This document shows positions 54,039 through 63,494 of a stretch of DNA of 64,000 nucleotides, piece after piece (position 1 is the first letter of the stretch; each line of letters starts with the position of its first letter). The notes beneath the pieces are model-generated. The model did not search any database, was not told where the DNA came from, and was given only the letters and a program-made list of their open reading frames with translations. The stretch comes from Pirellulaceae bacterium. Its GTDB lineage: Bacteria; Planctomycetota; Planctomycetia; Pirellulales; Pirellulaceae. Location: positions 124,001 through 188,000 of the forward strand of contig JAGYIQ010000004.1 of the NCBI GenBank assembly GCA_018402565.1, read 5' to 3'. Made by a program: the position numbers and the translations under genes.

Positions 54039-54671
54039 ATGACGACGAACCCCATGACGCAGACCAACGACGGAACAACCCCAAGCCTGATGCCTGCCAT
54101 CCACTCGCTGGGCTCGGCGGGGACCGAACCCCGCGTCCACTGGAGCGATTCCCTGGGAATGCTGGCCTCGATCGGCTGCGCGATTCACTGCGCCGCGATG
54201 CCATTTGTGATTGCCTATTTGCCGTCGCTCGGGCTGAACTTTTTGGCGGACGAGTCGTTTCACAAATGGATGGCGGTGGCTTGTTTTGCGATTGCGCTGG
54301 CCGCTTTTGTGCCTGGCTTTCGACGTCACGGACGTTGGACGCCGGCCCTGATCGGCTCGATGGGACTGGCCGTGATTTCGATCGCCGCCTTTGGGTTTGC
54401 CGGTGATTGCTGCGCCAGTTGTAGTGTTGATACGACTTTGGCCAAGGGCTCGATTAACGAGTCCTGTCCAGATACCTTCTGTACCAAATGCGTACCAACC
54501 GGCGTCACATCGCCCCTGCCTGCAGGTATTGAGGTTGCCAATCAACCTGCCGCCTCGCAAACGTGGTTCGAGCCGCTGGTCCCCTGGCTGACTCCGCTGG
54601 GTGGTTTAATGCTGGTGGGTGCCCATCTTCTGAATCATCGTTCGGGCTGCCCGAAAACCTGTTGCCGCTGA
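54039..54671 (+). CDS. MerC domain membrane protein (mercury/metal transport family)
   Basis: The protein has 210 residues from the ATG at 54039; ATG 54054 is also possible. The MerC motif SLGMLASIGCAIHCAAMPFVIAYLP (Cys47, His50, Cys51) starts helix 1, and three further hydrophobic segments follow (KWMAVACFAIALAAF, LIGSMGLAVISIAAFGF, LTPLGGLMLVGAHLL). MerC proteins carry Hg2+ or other soft metals through the inner membrane, and many non-mer members have no proven substrate. The loop after helix 3 and the C-terminus are unusually rich in Cys (CCASCS, CPDTFCTKC, CPKTCCR), which supports metal binding. No other mer genes are near. Confidence 0.85.
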   Translation: MTTNPMTQTNDGTTPSLMPAIHSLGSAGTEPRVHWSDSLGMLASIGCAIHCAAMPFVIAYLPSLGLNFLADESFHKWMAVACFAIALAAFVPGFRRHGRWTPALIGSMGLAVISIAAFGFAGDCCASCSVDTTLAKGSINESCPDTFCTKCVPTGVTSPLPAGIEVANQPAASQTWFEPLVPWLTPLGGLMLVGAHLLNHRSGCPKTCCR

Positions 54672-54767
54672 CCGAGCCGCAAGGGACTGGCCGCATGGAG
54701 TTGTTACCATGGACCAATCGATCGTTCCCCAGATCGCACTTCTCCGAACGATAAGGCACGGGGTGGC

Positions 54768-55094
54768 TCAGACGTCCATAAACGCGTCAAAAACAAGCCC
54801 AAAGAACTTGGGAAACAGGCTCCCCAGAATCGCGCCAATCACAAATGCAACCGCGGCAATCGAGAGTAGAGCCATTAAACTGCCGGGCACGCCAATCAAC
54901 AGAATGTAGGCAACGGTACCGCCTATCGCCAACAAAACTCCCCCAAAAACGCCAGCAAGTACCCGTTTAACGTAGCCCTTTCTCTCCCAAACCGGATTAT
55001 TTGACGCCGAATCAATCGCCCTACCAACCGTATCCGAGACCCAGGCCGAGTCAAGGACACCCCAGCGACGCATACCGGTTCCCAATCTCTGCAT
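54768..55094 (-). CDS. small membrane protein of unknown function
   Basis: The protein has about 108 residues from the ATG at 55094, with a longer in-frame start at 55133. The N-terminus is polar (DSAWVSDTVGRAIDSASNNPVWERKGYVKR). Two hydrophobic helices follow (VLAGVFGGVLLAIGGTVAYILLIG and LMALLSIAAVAFVIGAILGSLF). No motif or partner is recognised. It points away from the sigma factor at 55407. The 312-bp gap 55095-55406 shows no gene and should carry promoters for both. Confidence 0.55.
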   Translation of the reverse strand: MQRLGTGMRRWGVLDSAWVSDTVGRAIDSASNNPVWERKGYVKRVLAGVFGGVLLAIGGTVAYILLIGVPGSLMALLSIAAVAFVIGAILGSLFPKFFGLVFDAFMDV

Positions 55095-55406
55095 TTCGCA
55101 ACCGCCAAGCCCCGCTTCCAGCCCCTCGACCACCGCGCCGCTGCTGCGATCGGCTCGACGCGACGCCCCCGCAGCCCTGGGGCCCGGTATCCGCCGAGCT
55201 CGTTCAAAAAGAAATCTTCTTATTAGGTCAACTGCCCACCCACTTGGACTGTCAATGGAACTACGGACACGACTCGATGGCGAATGAGAACACCGTTTGC
55301 TGCCTTAACCGCGTCGTCAAAAAAAATTGCTGTCCCCATTTTGGCGTGTCGCGTGAATAATCCAAGGCGGCGCGTCGGGTGAACGAAATCTTCCTGTGGC
55401 GAACTC

Positions 55407-55940
55407 ATGAAGCCAGAACAAGTCTTCGAAATACTGATTCGCGAGAATGCCGACATGCTGCTCGCGTATTTGCGGTCCGTCGTACGCGATAAGGACGCGG
55501 TTGATGATCTCTTTCAGGAATCGATGCTGGTGGCTTGGAGGAAGATCGAGCAATACGATCGGGATCGTCCGTTCGGTGCTTGGCTGCGCGGGATCGCCAG
55601 AAATTTGGCGTTAGGTCACTTCCGCGAGCGTGCCGGGCACGGTCAACCACTGGACAGTGCAGCATTGGAATGGCTCGAATCGCGATTCGCTCAAGTCCAG
55701 GGGCTGGGCGGCGACACGCTGGGAGAAAAGTTGTCGGCCCTGCGAGATTGCGTTGAAGCATTGCCGGAACCCTATCGGCAACCGGTGCGGATGCGGTACA
55801 CCGACTCATTGCCACTTCCTGAAATTGGCAAATCGCTGCAATTGACGGCGGAGGCATTGAAGAAACGATTGACCAGGGCCAAGTTACGCCTGGCCGATTG
55901 CTTGGAACGTAAACTGGCCGCAGTAGGTGAACTGACATGA
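55407..55940 (+). CDS. ECF-type RNA polymerase sigma factor
   Basis: The protein has 177 residues. Region 2 is ILIRENADMLLAYLRSVVRDKDAVDDLFQESMLVAWRKIEQYDRDRPFGAWLRGIARNLAL. Region 4 is LRDCVEALPEPYRQPVRMRYTDSLPLPEIGKSLQLTAEALKKRLTRAKLRLADCLE. The DLFQES and RPFGAWLRGIARN motifs are typical of planctomycete ECF sigma factors. The stop overlaps the next gene's ATG by four bases (ATGA), and the operon continues into a cytochrome/copper monooxygenase gene that may be its main target (inference). Confidence 0.95.
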   Translation: MKPEQVFEILIRENADMLLAYLRSVVRDKDAVDDLFQESMLVAWRKIEQYDRDRPFGAWLRGIARNLALGHFRERAGHGQPLDSAALEWLESRFAQVQGLGGDTLGEKLSALRDCVEALPEPYRQPVRMRYTDSLPLPEIGKSLQLTAEALKKRLTRAKLRLADCLERKLAAVGELT

Positions 55941-56950
55941 ATAACGACCCCCCATCACTCGACAGACTTCGCGAGTCCTACATCGATGCCCTGCTATCCG
56001 TCGCCTACGACGAGGACCAGGGGTCCGTGGCGGAGCGGATTGAGCGAGTCATGCAGCGTATCGAACAGGAAAAGGGGGTTGCCTCCGATCGATCGTCTAA
56101 CGCTGCCCCGACCACGACTCGCAAAACCTGGAATCGTTGGATTTCAATTGCAATTGCGGCCTCTTTGCTTGTCGGAATGTCGTTTGTGCTTCAATCTGTG
56201 AGCCCGATCCAACCGGCACTCGCGGCAATCGAGAAAAGCATCGCGGCGGCGGCAGAACAAATCGCGAGAAAATACCTCGTGACTGTCACTTATAAATCGG
56301 GTGAACAATCGTACGAGATCGAGAATGACCTGTACGTCAAGGGGCACGACCGATTCGCACTGCGACATCCCGCCGTTGTACCTGGAGCGGATTTGTGGTT
56401 GGGCAAAAATGGGGATGCGACATGGGTCGTCCCGGCAATCGGTCCCGTTCTGACGGGTAACGACCTGGCACTCAGCCGCTGGCTGAGTGCCCAAGAACAA
56501 TTGTCAACGCCGTATTTGCATGTCACGACCGTTTTGGACCGCATGTCGCGCGGCTATCAACTGAGGGAACTGGGCGAGTCGACGATTGGCACTCGCGAAG
56601 GCAAAGACGTCGTCTGCCGACATGTGGTGGGCGAGCGAAAAAATCTGGCAAATACAAACTTACCTGCAACCATTGAACTATGGTCCGACAAGGCATCGGG
56701 AGTGGCGATCCGCATCGAAGCATGTTGGTCGTTAGCCGCATCCGAATCGGGTCGTGAAAAAGTTGTCATCGAATTCGTTGATCAACCGGAGTTACCAGAT
56801 AACTGGTTTGAAGCGGAAGGCCATTACTCGGGCTCACGCGGGACAATCACCTTCGACACAAGCCCTTTGAACACAAGCCCTTTGAACTCGAGCCCTTTGA
56901 ACTCGAGCCCTTTGAACACAGACACCTTCAACACAAAGGACAAGCCATGA
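55937..56950 (+). CDS. one-helix membrane protein, probable anti-sigma factor
   Basis: The protein has 337 residues. The cytosolic N-terminus (DRLRESYIDALLSVAYDEDQGSVAERIERVMQRIEQ) is a helical segment fit for sigma binding. A TM helix (ISIAIAASLLVGMSFVLQSV, about 69-88) and a beta-rich periplasmic domain of about 210 residues follow. There is no zinc motif. The C-terminus has four SPLNT/SPLNS pentapeptides, encoded by 15-bp tandem repeats (about 56863-56925), an expandable tail. It is coupled by ATGA overlaps to both the sigma gene and the downstream oxidase gene. The role is inferred from position and topology. Confidence 0.7.
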   Translation: MNNDPPSLDRLRESYIDALLSVAYDEDQGSVAERIERVMQRIEQEKGVASDRSSNAAPTTTRKTWNRWISIAIAASLLVGMSFVLQSVSPIQPALAAIEKSIAAAAEQIARKYLVTVTYKSGEQSYEIENDLYVKGHDRFALRHPAVVPGADLWLGKNGDATWVVPAIGPVLTGNDLALSRWLSAQEQLSTPYLHVTTVLDRMSRGYQLRELGESTIGTREGKDVVCRHVVGERKNLANTNLPATIELWSDKASGVAIRIEACWSLAASESGREKVVIEFVDQPELPDNWFEAEGHYSGSRGTITFDTSPLNTSPLNSSPLNSSPLNTDTFNTKDKP

Positions 56951-58674
56951 AGAAGCACCAATACGCCATTCGCCCCATTGCGGGCATTGTCCGCCGATTC
57001 CTTCGCCTCCAGTGCACGTTGGTTGCACTGTTAGTCGGCTGCGGGAGTCTCGCCACACAAACGAGCTGGAGTCAAGACTCTGGTCGAGCCACCAGCCAAT
57101 CGAATCCAGAAAAAATGGTAACGTTCTCCAGCGACGTGGCCGCGATCATTTACGACAAATGCTCGTCCTGCCATCGACCGGACCAAGTCGGCCCCTTCTC
57201 GCTGTTGACTTACGACGACGTGCGCCAGCGGGCGGCGACGATCGAAGCCGTCATTGAGGACAACTACATGCCGCCCTGGAAACCCGTCAATCATAACGTT
57301 CAGTTTTTGAACGATCGCAGCTTGAGCAAGTCGCAGAAGGACATCATTCGCCGCTGGATCGCCGCTGGCTGTCCCGAGGGCGACAGAGCTGCCATTCCAG
57401 CACCGCCAGAATTTCCCAATGGTTGGAGCCTCGGCCAGCCCGATCTGGTAGTCAAAATGAATGGCAAATTCGCTGTTCCTGCCGATGGTCCAGACATCTA
57501 TCGATCGTTTGTGTTTCCACTTCAGCTCACTGAAGACAAATGGGTCAAAGCGGTCGAGTTGCGCTCGAGTGCACAGTCGGCGATGCATCATGCGTTGTTC
57601 TTCCTGGACAGCTCCGGCAGCGCGAGAAAAATGGACGGCTCCGATGGCACAGCCGGCATCTCTGGGATGGGATTTCTCGGCGACTTTGGCGGCGTGGCAG
57701 GGGGCAACTCACCAGCCATCGGCGGTCTAATGAATCGACTTGCCGCTCGGCGAAACCCAGCAGGGGCGAGAGCCAGCGACGAGGGGGGGATCGACAATGC
57801 CCTGGCTCGCAGCCTAGGTGGTTACGTGCCGGGTGCGATACCAGCCAAATTGCCTGGAGACTTGGCAATGCCACTTCCCAAAGGCTCGGATATTGTCATG
57901 CAGACGCACTTCCATCCATCCGGAAAACCCGAGACCGAGCAAGCCGAGTTGGCTTTGTACTTTGCAGATCGGCCCCCCGCCAAACAACTGGTGACGATCC
58001 AAGTCCCGCCCATGTTCGGCTTCGGAGCTAATATCGATATTCCGGCGGGAGAAAAGGCCTACCGTGTCTCGGAATCGTTCACGCTTCCCGTCGATGTTCA
58101 AGCCGTCAGCGTCGGTGGGCACGCCCATTACGTCTGTCGAGAGATCAAGATGATCGCACGAACACCAGCTGGGAAGGAAATCACTTTGATGCAGATTGAC
58201 GATTGGGACTTGGATTGGCAGGATCGTTACCTGTTCGCCGAGCGAATCGAATTGCCTGCCGGCACCGTACTCACCACCGATATCGTCTATGACAACTCGG
58301 CGGAAAACCCAGAAAATCCTCACCACCCCCCCCAACCCATTCGATGGGGTCGTCAATCGACCGATGAAATGGGGAGCGTCACATTGATGGTCACGTCCAG
58401 TGATGAAAGTCAGCGGGCAGACCTGGAGGACGCCGTCAGGCAACACTTTACGAAATCGATCATTGATCGATTCTCGACCGGCGATGGGATCCGCCAAATG
58501 CTGCTGCAGCTCGATGACAATCGCGACAACAAGTTGCAAAGGTCCGAAGCTCCCGAGCGGATGAGAGAGCAAATGTTCGACAGGCTCGATCAAAACTCCG
58601 ACGGTGCGTTGGATTCAACCGAGCTCGGTCGACTCGGTGACCTAATTGAACGCTTTCGACCTCGGAAACGGTGA
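56947..58674 (+). CDS. secreted cytochrome c - copper type II monooxygenase-like protein with EF-hands
   Basis: The protein has 575 residues. After a signal region (TLVALLVGCGSLATQTSWSQ) a heme c motif CSSCH occurs at 72-76, with a distal Met in NYMPPW. Two PHM/DBM-type monooxygenase core halves follow. Copper-ligand candidates are MHHALFF, VMQTHFHPSG and VGGHAHYVCR. The C-terminus has two EF-hand-like loops (DDNRDNKLQRSE and DQNSDGALDSTE). Family knowledge says such proteins hydroxylate or oxidise organic substrates with two coppers and an electron donor, which the heme domain could supply. It is coupled to the anti-sigma-like gene. The substrate is unknown, and no activity is proven for planctomycete members. 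Confidence 0.87.
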   Translation: MKKHQYAIRPIAGIVRRFLRLQCTLVALLVGCGSLATQTSWSQDSGRATSQSNPEKMVTFSSDVAAIIYDKCSSCHRPDQVGPFSLLTYDDVRQRAATIEAVIEDNYMPPWKPVNHNVQFLNDRSLSKSQKDIIRRWIAAGCPEGDRAAIPAPPEFPNGWSLGQPDLVVKMNGKFAVPADGPDIYRSFVFPLQLTEDKWVKAVELRSSAQSAMHHALFFLDSSGSARKMDGSDGTAGISGMGFLGDFGGVAGGNSPAIGGLMNRLAARRNPAGARASDEGGIDNALARSLGGYVPGAIPAKLPGDLAMPLPKGSDIVMQTHFHPSGKPETEQAELALYFADRPPAKQLVTIQVPPMFGFGANIDIPAGEKAYRVSESFTLPVDVQAVSVGGHAHYVCREIKMIARTPAGKEITLMQIDDWDLDWQDRYLFAERIELPAGTVLTTDIVYDNSAENPENPHHPPQPIRWGRQSTDEMGSVTLMVTSSDESQRADLEDAVRQHFTKSIIDRFSTGDGIRQMLLQLDDNRDNKLQRSEAPERMREQMFDRLDQNSDGALDSTELGRLGDLIERFRPRKR

Positions 58675-58681
58675 GATGGGT

Positions 58682-58722
58682 TAGTGGTCTGTCACCACTT
58701 AATTTTGGGATGGGCGTGGTTG
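58682..58722. repeat. degenerate end of the ~142-bp palindromic element (third copy, remnant)
   Basis: TAGTGGTCTGTCAC and the following TTAATTTTGGGAT, then G-rich GTGG, match the right arm of copies 1 and 2 in inverse orientation at roughly 30 of 38 positions. The rest of the element is absent. It lies eight bases after the monooxygenase stop. Confidence 0.6.
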
Positions 58723-58791
58723 GCCGTGAACCCATCGTCCGCGGAAGCTCAGCAACCAATGCGTCCACACGACGCGAAAGGTGATTCCAGC

Positions 58792-59475
58792 ATGTGCAAG
58801 ACAAATCTTCGGAGAGCCATCGTTACGGCTGCTTGCATTCTGAACCTGGTGGCGACAGTGGGCCAGGCGTCGCCACCGCAACAGGACTGGGAGTTCACGG
58901 ATGTTGCGGGGCAAAACCATGCCCCTTTTGAGGACCAGACGACCCGAGCCGTTGTCTTGGTCTTCATATCCGTCGACTGCCCGATTGCCAACGCCTATCA
59001 GCCGCTGCTGAAAAAATTGGCCCGTCAGCATGCCGACCACGGAGTACGCTGGTTCATGATCCATCCACATTCTGGGACAACACCCGAGCGGGCCATCACA
59101 CACGCTCGGCAGTTCGAGATCGAGGTGCCGATCGTCGTCGATCCCCAACAGACGATCACTCGTCGGGTAGGCGCGCGGGTCACCCCAGAAGTCCTCGTGT
59201 TCGCCGCCGGAGAGAAAGAGGCCGTCTATCAGGGACGTATCGACAATTTGCATGCCGGTTTTGGCAAAAAGCGAGCCGCAGCGACGACCCACGAATTGGC
59301 GGACGCCTTACAAGCGATCGTTGACAGGCAGCCGATCCAGGTCAAACGGACCGAGCCGATCGGGTGCTTCATCGCCTTCGAGGATACCGTCGACGAATTC
59401 CCGACGGACGACGATTGGCTGCAAGTTGACGACACGAATGTCGTCGCCCCGGCAGATCGCTGGCAGCAGAAATAA
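58792..59475 (+). CDS. secreted redoxin-domain (thioredoxin-like) protein
   Basis: The protein has 227 residues from the ATG at 58792 (AAAGGTG upstream). The earlier in-frame GTG at 58684 lies inside the palindromic remnant. The signal peptide is IVTAACILNLVATVGQA. The redoxin fold is recognised from WEFTDVAGQNHAPF, VVLVFISVDCPIANAYQPLL with a single Cys63, VRWFMIHPHSGTTPE and PIVVDPQQTITRRVGARVTPEVLVF, with the cis-Pro in VTPEV. One active Cys suggests peroxiredoxin-like or binding activity, not a CxxC oxidoreductase. Planctomycetes often pair this protein with cytochrome/copper monooxygenases like the gene just upstream, so a shared electron or copper pathway is plausible. Confidence 0.88.
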   Translation: MCKTNLRRAIVTAACILNLVATVGQASPPQQDWEFTDVAGQNHAPFEDQTTRAVVLVFISVDCPIANAYQPLLKKLARQHADHGVRWFMIHPHSGTTPERAITHARQFEIEVPIVVDPQQTITRRVGARVTPEVLVFAAGEKEAVYQGRIDNLHAGFGKKRAAATTHELADALQAIVDRQPIQVKRTEPIGCFIAFEDTVDEFPTDDDWLQVDDTNVVAPADRWQQK

Positions 59476-59563
59476 CTGGGCGTTTCAACGCCAAAAGGGG
59501 AGTCAAGGTGTCGGCCGGAGACAGTCACAAGGGACACACATCCTTCGCGGGAGAGGAAGCCGG

Positions 59564-60793
59564 ATGAATCAATCACCGCCTTTCCCCGACAAAAACCGTA
59601 TTCACAACGTCCCGATTGAGAACCTTGGCATGTACCAGATCACGCAAAACCAACTGACCCAACTATACCTGGAACAGAAACCACCCTGCATCTCGCTCTA
59701 CCTACCGACGCATCAACGCCATCCGGAAAACCAGCAAGACGCGATTCGCTTTAGAAATCTGCTCCAGACGCTCGGGATCAAAATCCAGCAGCTTTATCCA
59801 GACATGTCAATGGAATACGAACGGTCAAAGCTGCAGAGCCTCTCGTACGACATCGAATTCTGGAACCGGCGAACCGAGTGACTCGCGATTCTTTGCTCTC
59901 CGGACGGCATGCACCAGTTTGATCTTCATCGAGCCGTCGTGGAATCGGTCGATGTGGCCGATGGCTTTAACTTGAAGCCGCTGTTACTGGAATTGCAGGC
60001 GGCGGACCGTTACCACGTGCTGGCACTCAGTCGGCATGAAGCCAAGCTATTTGAGGGAAATCGCAATTCGTTACATGAAGTCTCTGTGAGTCATTTCCCA
60101 TCCACCATCGACGATGCGCTGGGATCGGAACTGACGGAGCAGCACCTAACGGTGGCATCATACGGTGCCGGAGCAGCCCGTGCGGGGAATGGTGGAACAA
60201 CCCCATCTGTCCACGCGCACGGAGACAAGACCGATGAAGTGGACAATGACCGCGACCGATTCTTCCGCTCGATCGATCGCAGTATCCTCGAACACCACTC
60301 ACGCCCGTCAGGACTACCCCTGATGCTGGCAGCGTTACCCGAATATCAGGAGCCATTCCACGCCATCAGCCACAACCCTTTCCTGATGACGATCGGCCTC
60401 ACTAGAAGTCCAGACTCCTTGAAACTCGACCAGATGCGTTCGGCGGCATGGCAGGTCATGGAACCTCAGCTTGAGGAACGGATGGCCAAACAAATATCCG
60501 ACTTCAAAACCGCTGAAGCACAGAGCTTGGGTACCAGCGATTTAGCCGACCTAGCTGAGGCGTTGGTGGCTGGCCGAGTCAAACGCTTGCTAATCGAGGC
60601 CGATCGCCTGATTCGCGGAAAACTAGACCCGCTGACGGGCGTTATCGAGATCCTTCCAGCAGACCAAGTCGACTCCGTAGATCTTTTGGACAGAATGGCA
60701 GCAATGGCGTTAAATCTGGGGGGCGATGTGGTGATTGTCCCAGCCGAGCAAATGCCCGCAACCAGTGGTGCAGCCGCCTTCTTCCGTTACTGA
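59564..60793 (+). pseudogene. baeRF-type (archaeo-eukaryotic release-factor-like) protein, interrupted by in-frame UGA
   Basis: The ATG at 59564 has GAGAGGAAG upstream. The frame stays open to 60793 (409 codons) except for TGA at 59879-59881, codon 106. The sequence on both sides is continuous baeRF family: QKPPCISLYLPTHQ, IEFWNRRTE-(UGA)-LAILCSPDGMHQF, FNLKPLLLELQAADRYHVLALSRHEAKLFEG and DLAEALVAGRVKRLLIEADR. Family members usually have a Gly at the UGA site (T-D-G-L-A), so GGA to TGA by one base is the simplest cause, and a Sec role is unlikely. An active ribosome-linked or stress role of this family is only predicted. If real, the lesion leaves a 105-residue fragment. A restart at ATG 59909 could give the C-terminal part. 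Confidence 0.75.
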
Positions 60794-60864
60794 TGCCGAA
60801 TGACGCCCTGCCAAGCGACGCACGCCCTCACGGCGATGACTTTCCCCTGCGTCCGCGATGAGCC

Positions 60865-63060
60865 TCATTGCACCCCCGCGGCGGTGATGTGAGACTTTCC
60901 TGGTGGACGGTCTTCTGGGAGTCGTGCCATCGTGGACGGGATCGCCGCATCGGTGAAGAAGGCGGGCTTGGGTTGACAAATCCGATCCGCGGCATCTTGG
61001 GCGGTCTCATTTCGCTCCACACGCAGGATTGGACCACTCGCGGAATAAGTCGTCGAGACTTGCCACAACACGTCGTCATTCATCTTCAGCTTCAAGTAAC
61101 TCGTGTGAGGGGTATAGCGAATACGTTCCTGAACCGGACCAAACCCCGGACCAAACCCCGGACCAATCCTCGGACCAAAGTGATCACGTACAATCTCTTG
61201 CTTCTCCGAACCCCGCAGGACCACGGCCTCCAAACGCAGCGGGGCTTGCTCATCCACCACAAATCCCAACTGCTCGAGACGCTCGTGCAATGCTCTGGCG
61301 ACTGTTTCCGACGCATTGCCCAAGTGATTTAGCTCAACCGCCAGCGAGATTCGGCTCCCACGGCCGAACACGAGCATCTCCGCCGCACTGAGGTCCGCCG
61401 TATTCCGAACAATTTCTTGTCGACGACTTTCGTTGATCAACTCCAGTCCGAAAACGCGATCGGGTGTCACAATCCAAGTGGTCGAGCCGGTCTGGGCGCG
61501 ATACAACTCGTTGGCCAGCGAGAAGTTCCAAACAACCACTTGCAGTTTCGGATCAACAATTCGTCCGCCATTCACCAGCAACAAAGAATTGTCGGCCCAT
61601 ACCACAGAGTTGATCGCATACCCGGTTTCAAATGAGAACAGCGATTGTCCGTTTGTCAGATCGAACCCATGGACAGCCGCCCCGCTGGACGCCACCAATG
61701 ATCGGCCATCAGGTGAGACATCCAAGTTCCTTAACGAAGCCATAAATTTCTGCTGTCCTCGAATTTGACCGACGAGGGTTCCGTCCTTTAGTCGCAAAAT
61801 CCACAGGGACCCTTTTTGAAAGAATACGATATGAGAATGGTCGCGACTGAGGCCCCATGCGCCCGGATTGGACACCGAGTAAACGCACACTTGCTTTTCT
61901 AGATCCCACAATGCTAAATGACTGCCGATCGTAAACAAGTGCTGATCATCGACAAACAACGACGAGTGGGCAGTGAACCGATCCCGTTGCGAAAAATTGC
62001 CAAACTTCCAGGCATTTTCCGGTACCAACTGGTCGTTAGCGAGTTTCCAAAACACGAGCCCTCCCGAGCCAACGCCAAACGAATTGTGAATGGTAACAAC
62101 CGATTGTTTATCCGGCGAAACCACCACATCGTTCACCTCTTTGAAAGGCAACGTAAAGTCCCCAAAGACCTCGTCGCTGTCTGTATCGACCAGGATCGCT
62201 TGTGACGTATCGTGAAAAGGATTGGTCCGGTAAACCGCGAGCAGTTCGCCGGAATTGCCACTGTAGAAGAGCCGAGACCTCGTGTGCGGCTGATAATCCG
62301 CACTAAATCGCGCCGGCGGCAAGTCGATCGACTTGTCGTTGACGTACTCCCGTTGCGGACCGGGTACATAGCTAAACAAGGCGGAGTCGAGCGAGACTTC
62401 TTTGGCGATTTTGACGGTGCGGCCTTCGATCGGCAGTTCTCCGTCTCCAAAGACCTTCAGGTCGGGCTCGGCTTGGGGTGCCTGCATGCCACCCAGAGAC
62501 GAATCGACACTGCCTGAGGGCTGACTCGGTTGGATCGACGTTCCACCTTCAAACGGATTGGTTTCCACGGCCACCTTCGCGCGGACTTCACTCAGATGGG
62601 TTCGGTCGGCTTCGCTCAGTTTATCGAGAGCGATCGTGATGAATTTATCGTCTTTCTTCAGTAGCTTTACTTCGGTATCGGTGAGATCAAGGATCGTGGC
62701 TTCAACTTGGAATTTGCCAGTGGCGTCTGTCCAGGTTCGATACTCCTCCGGAAAGCCTTGTGGTTTGGCCGAGCTAACCAACTTGGCTCGACGGGGAGGA
62801 ACGAGATGCCGAACCTTACGACCGAAAAAATCTGCCTCGACGCGACACCATCCGCCACCCACCAATTCAATCACAACCTGTTGCTGCTTCTCGCCGTGGA
62901 ATTCGAATTCGATCCGATCGCCGACTTTGAACTTTGCGGCTTGGTTCTGGGCAACTACCCAACCGTTCAATAATCCCACCCCGATCAAAGTCACCAAAGC
63001 CAACAGCCGGCCGGCCGGCGAAGGAAATACGACACTACCAATCCCAGCCTGACGTAACAT
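60865..63060 (-). CDS. secreted SHD1-domain protein with WD40-like propeller
   Basis: The protein has 731 residues from the ATG at 63060; TTG 63075 is possible. The signal peptide is LLALVTLIGVGLLNGWVVAQ. A tudor-like KFKVGDRIEFEFHGEKQQQVVIELVGGGWCRVEADFFGRKVRHLVPP comes first. An SHD1 (SLA1 homology) repeat at about 108-160 follows: YRTWTDATGKFQVEATILDLTDTEVKLLKKDDKFITIALDKLSEADRTHL. Propeller-like blades (about 220-560) and a C-terminal region of about 150 residues complete it. The C-terminal region has GLVRGL-like Gly-Pro-rich GFGPGFGP repeats (about 635-650). SHD1 is common in secreted planctomycete proteins and probably binds proteins or glycans. The gene is divergent from a second SHD1 gene. 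Exact function is unknown. Confidence 0.87.
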   Translation of the reverse strand: MLRQAGIGSVVFPSPAGRLLALVTLIGVGLLNGWVVAQNQAAKFKVGDRIEFEFHGEKQQQVVIELVGGGWCRVEADFFGRKVRHLVPPRRAKLVSSAKPQGFPEEYRTWTDATGKFQVEATILDLTDTEVKLLKKDDKFITIALDKLSEADRTHLSEVRAKVAVETNPFEGGTSIQPSQPSGSVDSSLGGMQAPQAEPDLKVFGDGELPIEGRTVKIAKEVSLDSALFSYVPGPQREYVNDKSIDLPPARFSADYQPHTRSRLFYSGNSGELLAVYRTNPFHDTSQAILVDTDSDEVFGDFTLPFKEVNDVVVSPDKQSVVTIHNSFGVGSGGLVFWKLANDQLVPENAWKFGNFSQRDRFTAHSSLFVDDQHLFTIGSHLALWDLEKQVCVYSVSNPGAWGLSRDHSHIVFFQKGSLWILRLKDGTLVGQIRGQQKFMASLRNLDVSPDGRSLVASSGAAVHGFDLTNGQSLFSFETGYAINSVVWADNSLLLVNGGRIVDPKLQVVVWNFSLANELYRAQTGSTTWIVTPDRVFGLELINESRRQEIVRNTADLSAAEMLVFGRGSRISLAVELNHLGNASETVARALHERLEQLGFVVDEQAPLRLEAVVLRGSEKQEIVRDHFGPRIGPGFGPGFGPVQERIRYTPHTSYLKLKMNDDVLWQVSTTYSASGPILRVERNETAQDAADRICQPKPAFFTDAAIPSTMARLPEDRPPGKSHITAAGVQ

Positions 63061-63494
63061 AAACCGCCCGTTCAAATGTGAGGAAATTGGGAATTTGTCA
63101 ACCGACGTCTGGCCTTATTATAATCGTAACCATTCGTGAAACAAGCGATGGTCGATGGTCGACCACCAGCGAGCGGTTAGATTGAAAGTGCGAAGATTCT
63201 GCCACGATCGATCCGGAGCACCCCGTCGACGAGTCTGATTTTTGTACCCATTCCACCACCCGGCTAAGGGCGGTCGGGGCATTTACGTCCCAGCCGACAC
63301 CTTGATTCCCCTGTTTTCTAGATTAGGATTTAAGGACGCGCATTCGCGTTGTCGGACGACCGGGACGACCTGGCAACTGGGGCGGTTTGGGGCTGGCGGG
63401 TGTTCAGAATGGCAACGCTCGACCGCTGGCCGTCCGGAAAGTAGAATTTCGCGCGGATACGGGGTACTTGGGACTTACCGCAGAAGGTTTTGTA

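Noticed and set aside
59879-59881. Second selenocysteine site
   Set aside because: The flanking family pattern points to an ancestral Gly, and no stable hairpin with a correct loop follows at the proper distance.
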